Shown: one piece after another, positions 26,234 to 34,290 of the stretch
Layout of the letters: each line of letters opens with the position of its first letter
How positions within the stretch are numbered: the stretch's first letter is position 1
NCBI GenBank assembly: GCA_963704455.1
Contig: OY969905.1
Span: 1 to 64,000 of the forward strand
Length of the DNA stretch: 64,000 bases
Direction: 5' to 3'
Source of the DNA: DASTCZ01 sp963704455
Lineage (GTDB): Bacteria; Acidobacteriota; Terriglobia; Acidiferrales; UBA7541
Translations under genes and position numbers: made by a program
The notes under the pieces: model-generated
What the model saw: only the letters and a program-made list of their open reading frames with translations
Told to the model about the DNA's origin: nothing
Databases searched by the model: none

Positions 26234-27574
26234 TCACCGAAGTCCATGACTAAAGGAGAAGCCCGCCGATTCTAAACCTACACCCAAACGCCGTTGGCAC
26301 AACTGAGTTAATTCATGACTTGTCGGCGTCCGGTTGGACCCATTTGCTCGAATATATGGGCCAAGATCCTTTACGGTGTGGACGGTAGAAGACGACTCCT
26401 CAACTTCCACAAGGAATAATGACTTACCTTCGTACTGAACGATGCGCATCGCAACATGAGGTTGGGGATCGCAACGACCCCTCAAAATGTCAGTAATCCA
26501 ATCCGCCATGCCCTTTGTCTCACATCCAACAACGCGATGGTCATTGTTAACCCCAAATATGATTGTCCCTCCCTTTGTATTTGCAAACGCGACCGCGGTC
26601 TTGGCGAGTTTTTCCCAATTCTTCGTATTCAACATCTCTTTGAGCTCAATAGTCTCGCTTTCCCCAGTCAGAAGAAGTTGTTCGACATCAGGGATTACGG
26701 CTTCAAGTTCGATACCGGGCTCATGGAAGGGAATCCCTTCGCGAAATGTCTTTTCGTGAAGCATCTCTCCTGTTTCTTTGCACAGCACTGCGACGCCGAC
26801 AAAGGACGGCTTATCTGCTAGATCAACTTGAACGATTTGGCTGCTTGGACAAATAGAGTCTTGAATTAGGCAGGTGTTGCGCTTTTCAGCATAGATCTTG
26901 ACCAGTAGTTCTGGAGGGATCAGTGTCCCACTATCTAGCTCAATACTTAGATGAGAAAGGCCAATCATTAACCGGGAGACTCGCGCCCTGTAGTCAGAAA
27001 GAACGACGACACTCTGACCTTGAAAATAATTCAGCCAGCCTTGATTGCGAATTCTGAAAAACTCCGAAAGGACCTGTTCGAGCGATGGGTAGTACGGCTC
27101 GTTCGGTGCTGTAAGAGAGCCGACAGTGGGAAAATTCTGGCCACCCATGGGGCTAAAAACAAATACATCCGCAGGCCATTGAGACCATTCTGAGTGCTGC
27201 CAACGCGTCCTTCCGCCCGTCGATATCCTTCCTTGGGAAGTGGCATTTCCTAGGGGGAATCCCATTTCAATCACGTTTTCTTTTGTGGCTCGAACTAAGG
27301 CTGCGCCGAAGTCCGAGGCCTTTCCACACTTTCTGATAATTGAAACACCAGGATATTCGTGAGTGACAGCAGGTGGGCACTCCGTCCCGCGACGCGAGAA
27401 TTCGAATTTGGTCAGGGCGTTCAACCATCCTCCTGCTGTTTTCAAGCACACGGATGTTTGGATAGAGTTTCCGTAAGATTGTACGCGATCCGAAACGATC
27501 TTCAGGAGTCGATCCAATTCAGCTTGTTCCGCAGGATTCAGTTCCATAGGATTTAGACTATCGGAAGTGCGCAC
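26234..27574 (-). CDS. Schlafen/AlbA_2-domain protein
   Basis: 446 aa. The C-terminal part is an AlbA_2 (Schlafen core) domain: ESETIELKEML, then KLAKTAVAFANTKGGTIIFGVNNDHRVVG, LRGRCDPQPHVAM and PYIRANGSNRTPT, from about residue 305 to 430. This domain binds nucleic acid and in some Schlafens cuts RNA. The N-terminal 300 residues are not recognised; they hold ECPPAVTHEYPG and WPADVFVFSPMGGQ. The start is GTG 27574 or ATG 27547; neither has a strong ribosome-binding site. It converges with the giant STAND gene and diverges from the 27725 gene. Likely a defence or transcription-related protein of the ICE cargo. Confidence 0.7.
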   Translation of the reverse strand: MRTSDSLNPMELNPAEQAELDRLLKIVSDRVQSYGNSIQTSVCLKTAGGWLNALTKFEFSRRGTECPPAVTHEYPGVSIIRKCGKASDFGAALVRATKENVIEMGFPLGNATSQGRISTGGRTRWQHSEWSQWPADVFVFSPMGGQNFPTVGSLTAPNEPYYPSLEQVLSEFFRIRNQGWLNYFQGQSVVVLSDYRARVSRLMIGLSHLSIELDSGTLIPPELLVKIYAEKRNTCLIQDSICPSSQIVQVDLADKPSFVGVAVLCKETGEMLHEKTFREGIPFHEPGIELEAVIPDVEQLLLTGESETIELKEMLNTKNWEKLAKTAVAFANTKGGTIIFGVNNDHRVVGCETKGMADWITDILRGRCDPQPHVAMRIVQYEGKSLFLVEVEESSSTVHTVKDLGPYIRANGSNRTPTSHELTQLCQRRLGVGLESAGFSFSHGLR

Positions 27575-27724
27575 CTAAGAGAAGACCGTCCCACTTGACA
27601 GGTGTGAATCTTGGCGTAATCGTCTTCCTTCGTTCTGGTTAATTGAGATAAAATCATGGCTAAATTATGACATGCAGGTTCTAAATCTGTTAATGGCTTG
27701 CTTTTTGAGAACCATGCTTCAGAT

Positions 27725-28744
27725 ATGAAATCTCCGATGGCAAATGACGTATTACAAATACTCAAGGACTCCACTCCAAGAGTTCAGATTCCGAATGATT
27801 TTGCTATCCGACGATATTACAGAACAAAACGTTACTTGGAGGATCTCACAGACGAAGCCGTTCTCCAGAGAGGCCGAGATTTGTTCATGAACCTGATGAC
27901 TATTGGCCAGAATGGCAAACTTAGCCCCATACCGCTGGAGTTCAACGCTCACTGGTACTTCCGCAAGCGTTTCAACGAATTCATTGAAGAATGCGAGATA
28001 CGGCACGGTAACTATCCAAATGGCTTCGAACAATTTACAGAGGGCTTGCGAATTCCACGACCTGATTCAGCCGTGGTCACATGGGCAGTCCACGACGCTG
28101 AAAAACGCGGCTTGGTTCCCGGAACCTTCATCGCTAAATACGGCCGTAATGAACACTTGAATAGTGCTTTCAGAAGTGGTCGCCTGCGCATTGCCCCAGC
28201 TTCCAATTATCTCGGCAACGCTCACAATCCAGCCGTTCGCGATGATGAGCTTTCCTTCACTTTTTACGTGCACGATCCAACTTCGGAGGATTTCGAACCG
28301 TATGCAGAATTCGCTTCCGAACCAATGAAGGAACACTTTCGCGGATCAATCGAAATCACCGAAACAACTAGAGAAGATTATTATGTCTTCTGTCTATCCG
28401 CAGCATATGAACCAAGGCTCTTCGCAGACTTTGAGGCTGATGCGTGCCTGCTCATTCGAGAGCCCAAGGTTTTTCTTAGCCGATTAATGCAGACCACCAA
28501 AGACGCACTCGGCGCGCGCGGTTGGTCCTTTCAGCCGGTAACTTATGTTGATCCGATGACAGAAAAAGGTTCGGGGACCCCCATCGTTTTTCGAAAGAAT
28601 TTTCGATACAGCTACCAGCAGGAATGGAGAGCTGCCTGGCTGCCCAGTAGGCCTGCGCTTCAACTTGATGCCCAGTTTGTTGAGATCGGCGCTCTCGATG
28701 ACATTGCTGATTTAATTGTGTTCGATCCGAACTCCACCGCATGA
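27725..28744 (+). CDS. Unknown protein, weakly DUF2971-like
   Basis: 339 aa from ATG 27725; TTG 27698 and ATG 27737 are other possible starts. I do not recognise a named family with confidence. The middle reads FIAKYGRNEHLNSAFRSGRL and IAPASNYLGNAHNPAVRDDE, and the end has YVFCLSAAYEPRLFADFEAD and RYSYQQEWRAAWLP. This order (KYxxxEHL, RDDE, FCLS, QQEWR) recalls DUF2971-type proteins found in defence islands. It is soluble, with no membrane segment. It is followed 60 bp later by the HEPN-type gene on the same strand, so the two may be an operon. Confidence 0.5.
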   Translation: MKSPMANDVLQILKDSTPRVQIPNDFAIRRYYRTKRYLEDLTDEAVLQRGRDLFMNLMTIGQNGKLSPIPLEFNAHWYFRKRFNEFIEECEIRHGNYPNGFEQFTEGLRIPRPDSAVVTWAVHDAEKRGLVPGTFIAKYGRNEHLNSAFRSGRLRIAPASNYLGNAHNPAVRDDELSFTFYVHDPTSEDFEPYAEFASEPMKEHFRGSIEITETTREDYYVFCLSAAYEPRLFADFEADACLLIREPKVFLSRLMQTTKDALGARGWSFQPVTYVDPMTEKGSGTPIVFRKNFRYSYQQEWRAAWLPSRPALQLDAQFVEIGALDDIADLIVFDPNSTA

Positions 28745-28804
28745 TCCATCTTACTTCCAATCGCGTATGGCCGATGACTCCAAGGCAGTTGTAGAATTAT
28801 CTCT

Positions 28805-29935
28805 ATGAGCGCAGTTCACTTCATGCCGTGGTGTCCGCTTGACAAGGAGTATGAAGTCGGCGAAATCTCCCTGATCCCTTTTGACCGAGCGGCGACAAAC
28901 GACCAATACGACTCGACTGAACTCTCACAGGTTTTGTCAATTCTAAGTTCATATCGGGACTTCGAAGGTCGCCCGAATCCTGAATTAACACTCGTGAAGT
29001 ATCAAGGAAGGCCTATGTTCTCCGAACTCCCTAGCGAAGAGTACGAAATTGCTCGGGAACTAGTAGAGCTTGCCTGCTTCAGTGCCATTTCACGAAGAAC
29101 CTACTTCAGTTTTGGAGATTATTGTAACGCTACGAACTTCATACTTTACGGTCAACGATTCACTGTTGGGTCAAATCATGTGGTCATCGTTTCGCGCCGG
29201 GGAGACGGTGCCACTAACAGTATGCGCGCCATCGGCAACACAGTATTTTCGATGCCATCCCAAGCAAAGCCGCTTGGAAAAGTGAACCTAGACGAGCAAC
29301 TTCTAGATTCCGTTGTCGCTTTTAGAGAAGGTGCGGACAGCAAAGAATGGTCGAGATGGCAGAACTCAATCGCATGTTTTAATCTGGCGAACACCGATGC
29401 AGACAATATTACGCATCAAGTCGAATGGACTTTGTTGTGTTCCGCCTTCGAGCGCCTGCTCGCCGCCGACTCGAAAGCCATAGATGTCGCGATGAGGTTT
29501 TCTGCCGTCTTTGCTCCGACCAACCCAATTCCCATAAGTGACGCAACTCGAAAGCCATCGCGGTGCTCAGATAAAACCAAGCCGCTAAGTCTTGAATGGA
29601 TGCGAGAGTTTTATAGTGTTCGTGGCGATTTTGCGCATGGAAAACTGAACACTGGACAGCCTCTAGCATGGCATCCTTTAGAACACCTATCTCTCGCAAG
29701 GATCGCCTTTCCACTACTGCTCAAGTGTCTGCTATCCATCGCCGGAAAATACACGGTGACAGAACACGACCTGGCTGAAATAGACGCTTTTGAATGTCTA
29801 GCAAACGCTGCTTTCCTCACGGAGCCGCCCGACAGTCAGGGTAGTATGGATTCCTGGTGGCAACGCTGCCAGAGTCAGGCAAAAAGGCAAATTACAATTA
29901 AGGCGGCAGTAAAGTATTGGAACGAACATCGATAG
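28805..29935 (+). CDS. HEPN-motif protein, function unknown
   Basis: 376 aa. The N-terminal 200 residues are mixed alpha/beta and unrecognised (ISLIPFDRAATNDQY; ELVELACFSAISRRTYF). The C-terminal part is helical and contains RGDFAH (Arg273 to His278), the R-x4-H motif of HEPN ribonuclease domains, in the context FYSVRGDFAHGKL, preceded by WTLLCSAFERLLAADSK. HEPN proteins cut RNA in toxin-antitoxin and abortive-infection systems. It follows the unknown gene by 60 bp on the same strand. The region 29936-30110 to the next gene shows nothing recognisable. Confidence 0.6.
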   Translation: MSAVHFMPWCPLDKEYEVGEISLIPFDRAATNDQYDSTELSQVLSILSSYRDFEGRPNPELTLVKYQGRPMFSELPSEEYEIARELVELACFSAISRRTYFSFGDYCNATNFILYGQRFTVGSNHVVIVSRRGDGATNSMRAIGNTVFSMPSQAKPLGKVNLDEQLLDSVVAFREGADSKEWSRWQNSIACFNLANTDADNITHQVEWTLLCSAFERLLAADSKAIDVAMRFSAVFAPTNPIPISDATRKPSRCSDKTKPLSLEWMREFYSVRGDFAHGKLNTGQPLAWHPLEHLSLARIAFPLLLKCLLSIAGKYTVTEHDLAEIDAFECLANAAFLTEPPDSQGSMDSWWQRCQSQAKRQITIKAAVKYWNEHR

Positions 29936-30110
29936 AACAAATCCGATTAGAAGAACGAGAAAGGGGGATGCTCTCAATGGGCCTCGCGAAGGATTCTTTC
30001 TACTACACTGCAATCGCCATTGGGCCGTGCCGACTGAAACACTTCATCGTCCATTGCGTGAATTGGGAGGGTATGTTCTCATGAAACCTACGTTGCGAAA
30101 TTCCTAACCA

Positions 30111-32306
30111 ATGACTATAGAGAAGAATTTCGACATTTCATTCGTCGCAGAGCAAGCTCTGCGGGAAAAGCAAATTCAGCAGAACTACAGACCCATTATT
30201 GCTGTTCATAAGTGGTTTGCTCGCAGACCAGGCACTTTATTTCGAGCCCTTGTACTCTCCGAATTTGGACCGCAAAACATCAAAGAATCGTTTTTCCAAA
30301 CAAACGCCTTTCCGTCCAAGCGCATTGCGGATCCCTTCATGGGAGGCGGAACGCCTCTAATCGAGGCCAATCGGGTTGGATGCGATGTCCAGGGTTTCGA
30401 CATCAATCCTATGGCCACTTGGATTGTAAAGCAGGAAATCGAGTACCTCGATGTACCTTCTTACGAACACGAAGCCAATTTGTTCCTACAAGAACTTGCA
30501 GCTGACCTCGATCTGCTATACCGAACCGACTGCCCCATCTACGGCGATAAGGACGTACCAGTCAAATACTTCATCTGGGTCAAAGAAATCGATTGCGAAG
30601 CATGTCGCGAGGCGATGCCACTATTTCCCGGTTTCATGCTGTCGCAGGATTCGCGGCATCCCCGCAACGTACTTATTTGCAGAGATTGCGGCGCACTCAA
30701 TGAAGTTGCAAGCACTACCCATCCCGGTAGCTGCGCGACATGCACTTCAATACTTTCGCTTGACGGCCCAGCCAAACGTGGCATTTGCGCATGTCCCAAG
30801 TGCGGCGCTCGCAACACATATCCTCAACCCAAGAACGGTCCGCCGCGTCATCGTCTCGTGGCCATCGAGTATTACAATGCCGCAAAGAAGAGCCGGCACG
30901 ACGGGCGTTTCTTTAAGAAGCCCGACGCAAAGGATCTGGAGCGTTTCCAACTAGCAGAACAGCGATTGAAGGTTCTCACTCCGCAGTTCGTACCAGACCA
31001 ACCCATCCTTCCTGGCGACGAGACAGATCGCTTGCACCGTTGGGGCTATGCGTATTATCGGGAAATGTTTAATTCCCGCCAGCTATTAGGTTTGGAGCTC
31101 AGCGCGCGGATAATTTCTAAAGTAGCGGATGAACGAATTCGCCATGCTTTGTCCACGAATCTTTCCGACCTGCTCCGCTATCAAAATATGCTTTGTCGCT
31201 ATGACAGCATGGCATTGAAGTCTCTGGATATTTTCTCCGTTCACGGGTTTCCTGTTGGCCTGATTCAGTGCGAATCGAACTTACTCGGCATCGTCAATGG
31301 CAACCGTCTCAACGTGGGCTCAGGCGGCTGGACGAATATCATTGACAAGTATGCCAAGGCAAAACGCTATTGCCATGAACCCTTTGAAGTTCGAAGGCAT
31401 GGCGGCACCAACATACAAATACCTGTGAAGGGAGAGTGGATTGGAGAAAGCCTGAACGGAGCGGCGACGCGCAAAGTTAGCATTCACTGTGGTAGTTCAA
31501 CGTCCCTTAATCTTGCAGAGGCAAGTTTAGATGCGGTGTTCACAGACCCACCATATTTTGGCAACGTGCAGTATGGCGAACTCATGGATTTTTGTTATGT
31601 TTGGCTGCGCCGTCTCGTCGGCAAAGAGGCTGAGGGATTTGATCGCGAATCCACGCGCGCCATTGAGGAATTGACTGCTAACGAAACCCGAGGACGGGGC
31701 ATCGACCATTTTGCGTCCGGGCTTTCTAATGTCTATTGCAAGATGGCTCGGGCGCTTAAGCCTGGTGCACCGTTAGTCTTCACGTACCACCACAACAAAC
31801 TTGAAGCCTATCTTGCTGTAGGTGTTGCCATTCTTGATTCAGGACTCGTGTGCTCGGCCTCAATCCCATGTCCCGCCGAGATGGGTGGTTCGATCCACAT
31901 TCACGGAACAGGTTCCTCTATAATTGACACCGTTTTCGTTTGTAGATCGACCGGTGCGACTACTCGAAAAACGCTTTTCGATACGCCCGCGGACCTAATT
32001 CGTGTCGTTTCGACTGACCTGAATCACCTTCGCGCTGGTGGGGTGAAGCCGACGCTCGGAGACATCCGGTGCATCGTTTTCGGGCATGTGACCCGAATGG
32101 CCATCTGGATTCTCCGGAATCACTGGAACACGGACGCGCCTATCAAACAAAAACTAGAACTTTTTGCGCAGCAACTTTCTACTTTTGGACAACTCGGCGA
32201 TGTGATCGAAAAGGTAGGAACGAATCCTATCGTCTCGCAAACACAAAAGGAATTCACGGACGCGCCAAGAGAACCAGGAAAGGCACGCCATGCCGTTTCC
32301 TTTTGA
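30111..32306 (+). CDS. DUF1156-type DNA adenine/cytosine-N4 methylase with zinc ribbon
   Basis: 731 aa. The N-terminus has the DUF1156 pattern (NYRPIIAVHKWFARRPGTLFRAL), then the SAM-binding block DPFMGGGTPLIEANRVGCDV (from Asp74). Cys pairs (CEAC; CRDC; CATC; CPKC) between residues about 163 and 245 form probable zinc ribbons. The catalytic motif IV is DPPYFGNVQYGELMDF (Asp479). It is thus an amino-methyltransferase that probably protects DNA. Its end overlaps the endonuclease gene by 17 bp. Together they make a restriction-modification pair; the target sequence cannot be inferred. Confidence 0.85.
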   Translation: MTIEKNFDISFVAEQALREKQIQQNYRPIIAVHKWFARRPGTLFRALVLSEFGPQNIKESFFQTNAFPSKRIADPFMGGGTPLIEANRVGCDVQGFDINPMATWIVKQEIEYLDVPSYEHEANLFLQELAADLDLLYRTDCPIYGDKDVPVKYFIWVKEIDCEACREAMPLFPGFMLSQDSRHPRNVLICRDCGALNEVASTTHPGSCATCTSILSLDGPAKRGICACPKCGARNTYPQPKNGPPRHRLVAIEYYNAAKKSRHDGRFFKKPDAKDLERFQLAEQRLKVLTPQFVPDQPILPGDETDRLHRWGYAYYREMFNSRQLLGLELSARIISKVADERIRHALSTNLSDLLRYQNMLCRYDSMALKSLDIFSVHGFPVGLIQCESNLLGIVNGNRLNVGSGGWTNIIDKYAKAKRYCHEPFEVRRHGGTNIQIPVKGEWIGESLNGAATRKVSIHCGSSTSLNLAEASLDAVFTDPPYFGNVQYGELMDFCYVWLRRLVGKEAEGFDRESTRAIEELTANETRGRGIDHFASGLSNVYCKMARALKPGAPLVFTYHHNKLEAYLAVGVAILDSGLVCSASIPCPAEMGGSIHIHGTGSSIIDTVFVCRSTGATTRKTLFDTPADLIRVVSTDLNHLRAGGVKPTLGDIRCIVFGHVTRMAIWILRNHWNTDAPIKQKLELFAQQLSTFGQLGDVIEKVGTNPIVSQTQKEFTDAPREPGKARHAVSF

Positions 32307-33336
32307 AGTTCCTTTTCGCGAAGTTCAAAAGGATATTGATCGGTACGTAGATGAAGTCTTTTCGGCCCTGCAGTCTGGCTTCATGACGATGCCAAAAGGC
32401 CCTGGGTTTGTTGAATATCCAGCATTTGAAAGGGGCTATGAAGCATTAAAGCGCTCCACTAACAGTTTCCGCAATTTCACATTCGAGACCGTGATTGGAG
32501 TTGTTCAAAGCGACCCAATCACCATTATCGTCCTCCGGGCCATGCTCGGATTTACTCCTTCCGAATGGGCGGATGCCGCCACTGCCCGCACAAACGTTTT
32601 GATAACTCAAGGTGCGGCGAGAACGATAGATCGCAAAGCCAGGCTTGAGCCGCAAACTCCACTGCAACCGGGTGGGGTCACCGGTGAACGCGTTCGAGCA
32701 CTCGTTGAGACGGCGTGTGAATTGCTTACGAAAGGTCCTGACGCCGTCGAAGAAGGTTTCATCCATCGCTTGCAAAAAGCCGACACGAATTCAGGACTGT
32801 CGAGCATTGCCCCTCTCGCCGATATTGGAGTTCCTTATTCGATGTTGCTCTATGAGCGTTTTCTGGGTAGACCGTTCGCCGGGCATCGCGATTCGGTTAG
32901 CGAACTTGTCGGAGACATCCTTGAAACAGCTATCGAGCAAATCTTATATCTCCACGGTGTAAGCTTTCGTAAGACGAAGAGGGCAGAGCGCGTTCAAGGC
33001 TTTGAACAGGCTCCCGACTTCATTGTTCCAGATGAATTCAATCCTCAAATCGTCATCGAAGCCAAACTTGCAGAGGACGATGGAACCGCGAGAGACAAGG
33101 TCACACGCGTGCAACATCTCCACACACTCAGCATGCGCGACCGGACGCCCGCGCAAGGGCCTCGATACGAGGTTATCGCTTGCATCGCTGGACGCGGTTT
33201 CAAGCAAAGGCGAGAAGACATGAAAAAATTACTTCTCGCTACAAACGGAAAGGTTTTCACCCTGCAAAATCTACCGCAATTAGTTGTCTGCACAAGACTC
33301 AAAACGTTCCAGACTAAGAAACCGCGCACAAAGTAG
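32290..33336 (+). CDS. PD-(D/E)XK restriction endonuclease partner of the DUF1156 methylase
   Basis: 348 aa. Catalytic signature at the C-terminal third: APDFIVPDEFNPQIVIEAK, with Asp243 and Glu257-x-Lys259, which is a textbook PD-(D/E)XK spacing. It is preceded by helical ISVSELVGDILETAIEQIL-like sequence and a conserved-looking RKTKRAERVQGFEQ. It starts within the methylase gene (17-bp overlap), so the two are translationally coupled. It should cleave DNA unmethylated at the partner's site. A relation to Type II endonucleases of the same layout is likely, but no specificity can be claimed. Confidence 0.8.
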   Translation: MPFPFEVPFREVQKDIDRYVDEVFSALQSGFMTMPKGPGFVEYPAFERGYEALKRSTNSFRNFTFETVIGVVQSDPITIIVLRAMLGFTPSEWADAATARTNVLITQGAARTIDRKARLEPQTPLQPGGVTGERVRALVETACELLTKGPDAVEEGFIHRLQKADTNSGLSSIAPLADIGVPYSMLLYERFLGRPFAGHRDSVSELVGDILETAIEQILYLHGVSFRKTKRAERVQGFEQAPDFIVPDEFNPQIVIEAKLAEDDGTARDKVTRVQHLHTLSMRDRTPAQGPRYEVIACIAGRGFKQRREDMKKLLLATNGKVFTLQNLPQLVVCTRLKTFQTKKPRTK

Positions 33337-33427
33337 CACGCTGGCTTACTTCTAGTTCACTCCAAGACCTCGTCTGTGCATTCGTTGTCGCTCCAATATT
33401 GCTCCTTGCAGGTGCATCGAATAAGGG

Positions 33428-33691
33428 CTATTTACGGTTGACGATGTCATCCGCTGTGCGCCGGTTAGGAAGATTAGGAAGCGACGGTGGCTCGTCGCCG
33501 TCATAAAATAGCCTATGGAGTGGGACTTCGAGAGCTGCCGCGATTCGATCTAATGTTCTGACATCTGGAACCGACTTCCCATCCTCCACATCAGAGAGGT
33601 GGCCTCGCAGCAAACCCGCCCGAACTGCCAAGTCTATCTGGCAGATCTGTTTGTGCTCACGAATTGCGCGAATCCGGTCACCAATAATCAT
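33428..33691 (-). CDS. XRE-family regulator, candidate controller (C) protein
   Basis: 87 aa, one helix-turn-helix: GDRIRAIREHKQICQIDLAV, then GLLRGHLSDVEDGKSVPDVRTLDRIAAALEV. Size and fold match controller proteins of restriction-modification systems and small XRE repressors. It converges with the endonuclease gene. Two palindromes lie directly before its start (33699-33713 and 33719-33736), as expected for autoregulation. Confidence 0.8.
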   Translation of the reverse strand: MIIGDRIRAIREHKQICQIDLAVRAGLLRGHLSDVEDGKSVPDVRTLDRIAAALEVPLHRLFYDGDEPPSLPNLPNRRTADDIVNRK

Positions 33692-33698
33692 GTAGCAC

Positions 33699-33736
33699 TC
33701 AGCACTGTGCTGAATTATACAACGAGCGCTCGTTGT
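33699..33736. promoter_or_regulatory. Two palindromes upstream of the XRE gene
   Basis: TCAGCACTGTGCTGA (33699-33713, perfect with a central T) and ACAACGAGCGCTCGTTGT (33719-33736, perfect 18-mer). The first ends 8 bp from the XRE start and would cover its ribosome-binding site; the second lies where promoter elements would be. They are likely operators for the XRE protein. The palindromes differ in sequence, so two different proteins might be involved. Confidence 0.6.
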
Positions 33737-33751
33737 TTTACAAGGAGCCTT

Positions 33752-33904
33752 TCAGCGGGATTTCTTGGACTTGGGAGGCCGACCGCCCTTGTGCTTCTTT
33801 CGCTTCGCCTGTAACTGCCTGAAGTATTCAGGTCCGCGCTTGGCGATCTCCCTCCCACCCTTCCGTCCAAGCTTGACGGCGGCGGGATCTTTCTTGCTTG
33901 CCAA
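33752..33904 (-). CDS. Small lysine-rich KGG-type protein (possible pseudogene)
   Basis: 50 codons from TTG 33904. The text is very basic: LASKKDPAAVKLGRKGG, then REIAKRGPEYFRQLQ and a tail KHKGGRPPKSKKSR. The DPAAVxLGRKGG block is common in small acidobacterial proteins of unknown role. The frame is open further upstream (to a TAA) but has no ATG and no ribosome-binding site, so it may be a decayed or frameshifted gene. Probably nucleic-acid binding, by charge only. Confidence 0.35.
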   Translation of the reverse strand: MASKKDPAAVKLGRKGGREIAKRGPEYFRQLQAKRKKHKGGRPPKSKKSR

Positions 33905-34029
33905 TTTTCGAGCGAATTCCGTTAGACAACCAAAGCATTATGTACGAGGACTCTCGCATTGCCAACGCCAAGCGTTGAGTGACCTGTCCAGTTATTACGG
34001 TCTATCGAACCCCTGTTGGGAGTACATTG

Positions 34030-34182
34030 CTATTTCTTTTTTGGGACTGCCCGTGCGGTTTGGAATTGCAAACGGCTCGTCGGGATACTCACCTTTATGG
34101 ATGTCCACTTTGGCCCGATGCGAAGGAAATCGATTTTCGCACCGATTCTCTTGACCTTCATTCCAACTTTTTTTCTAGCCAT
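34030..34182 (-). CDS. Small basic protein, 50 aa
   Basis: ATG at 34182 with AGGAG 6 nt upstream, 50 codons to TAG. It reads MARKKVGMKVKRIGAKIDFL and ends AVPKKK. High lysine content suggests nucleic-acid binding, but no family is recognised. It is in the same direction as the KGG-type frame, which lies 125 bp downstream. The good ribosome-binding site is the main support. Confidence 0.4.
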   Translation of the reverse strand: MARKKVGMKVKRIGAKIDFLRIGPKWTSIKVSIPTSRLQFQTARAVPKKK

Positions 34183-34290
34183 CGGTCGTCTCCTGGAAAA
34201 AACAACGGATTCATGGCAACCTGATCACAAATAACTATTAGAACTCAATTATGATGTCAAGATAATTGGTCGTAGGGAAAGGAAACCCCA

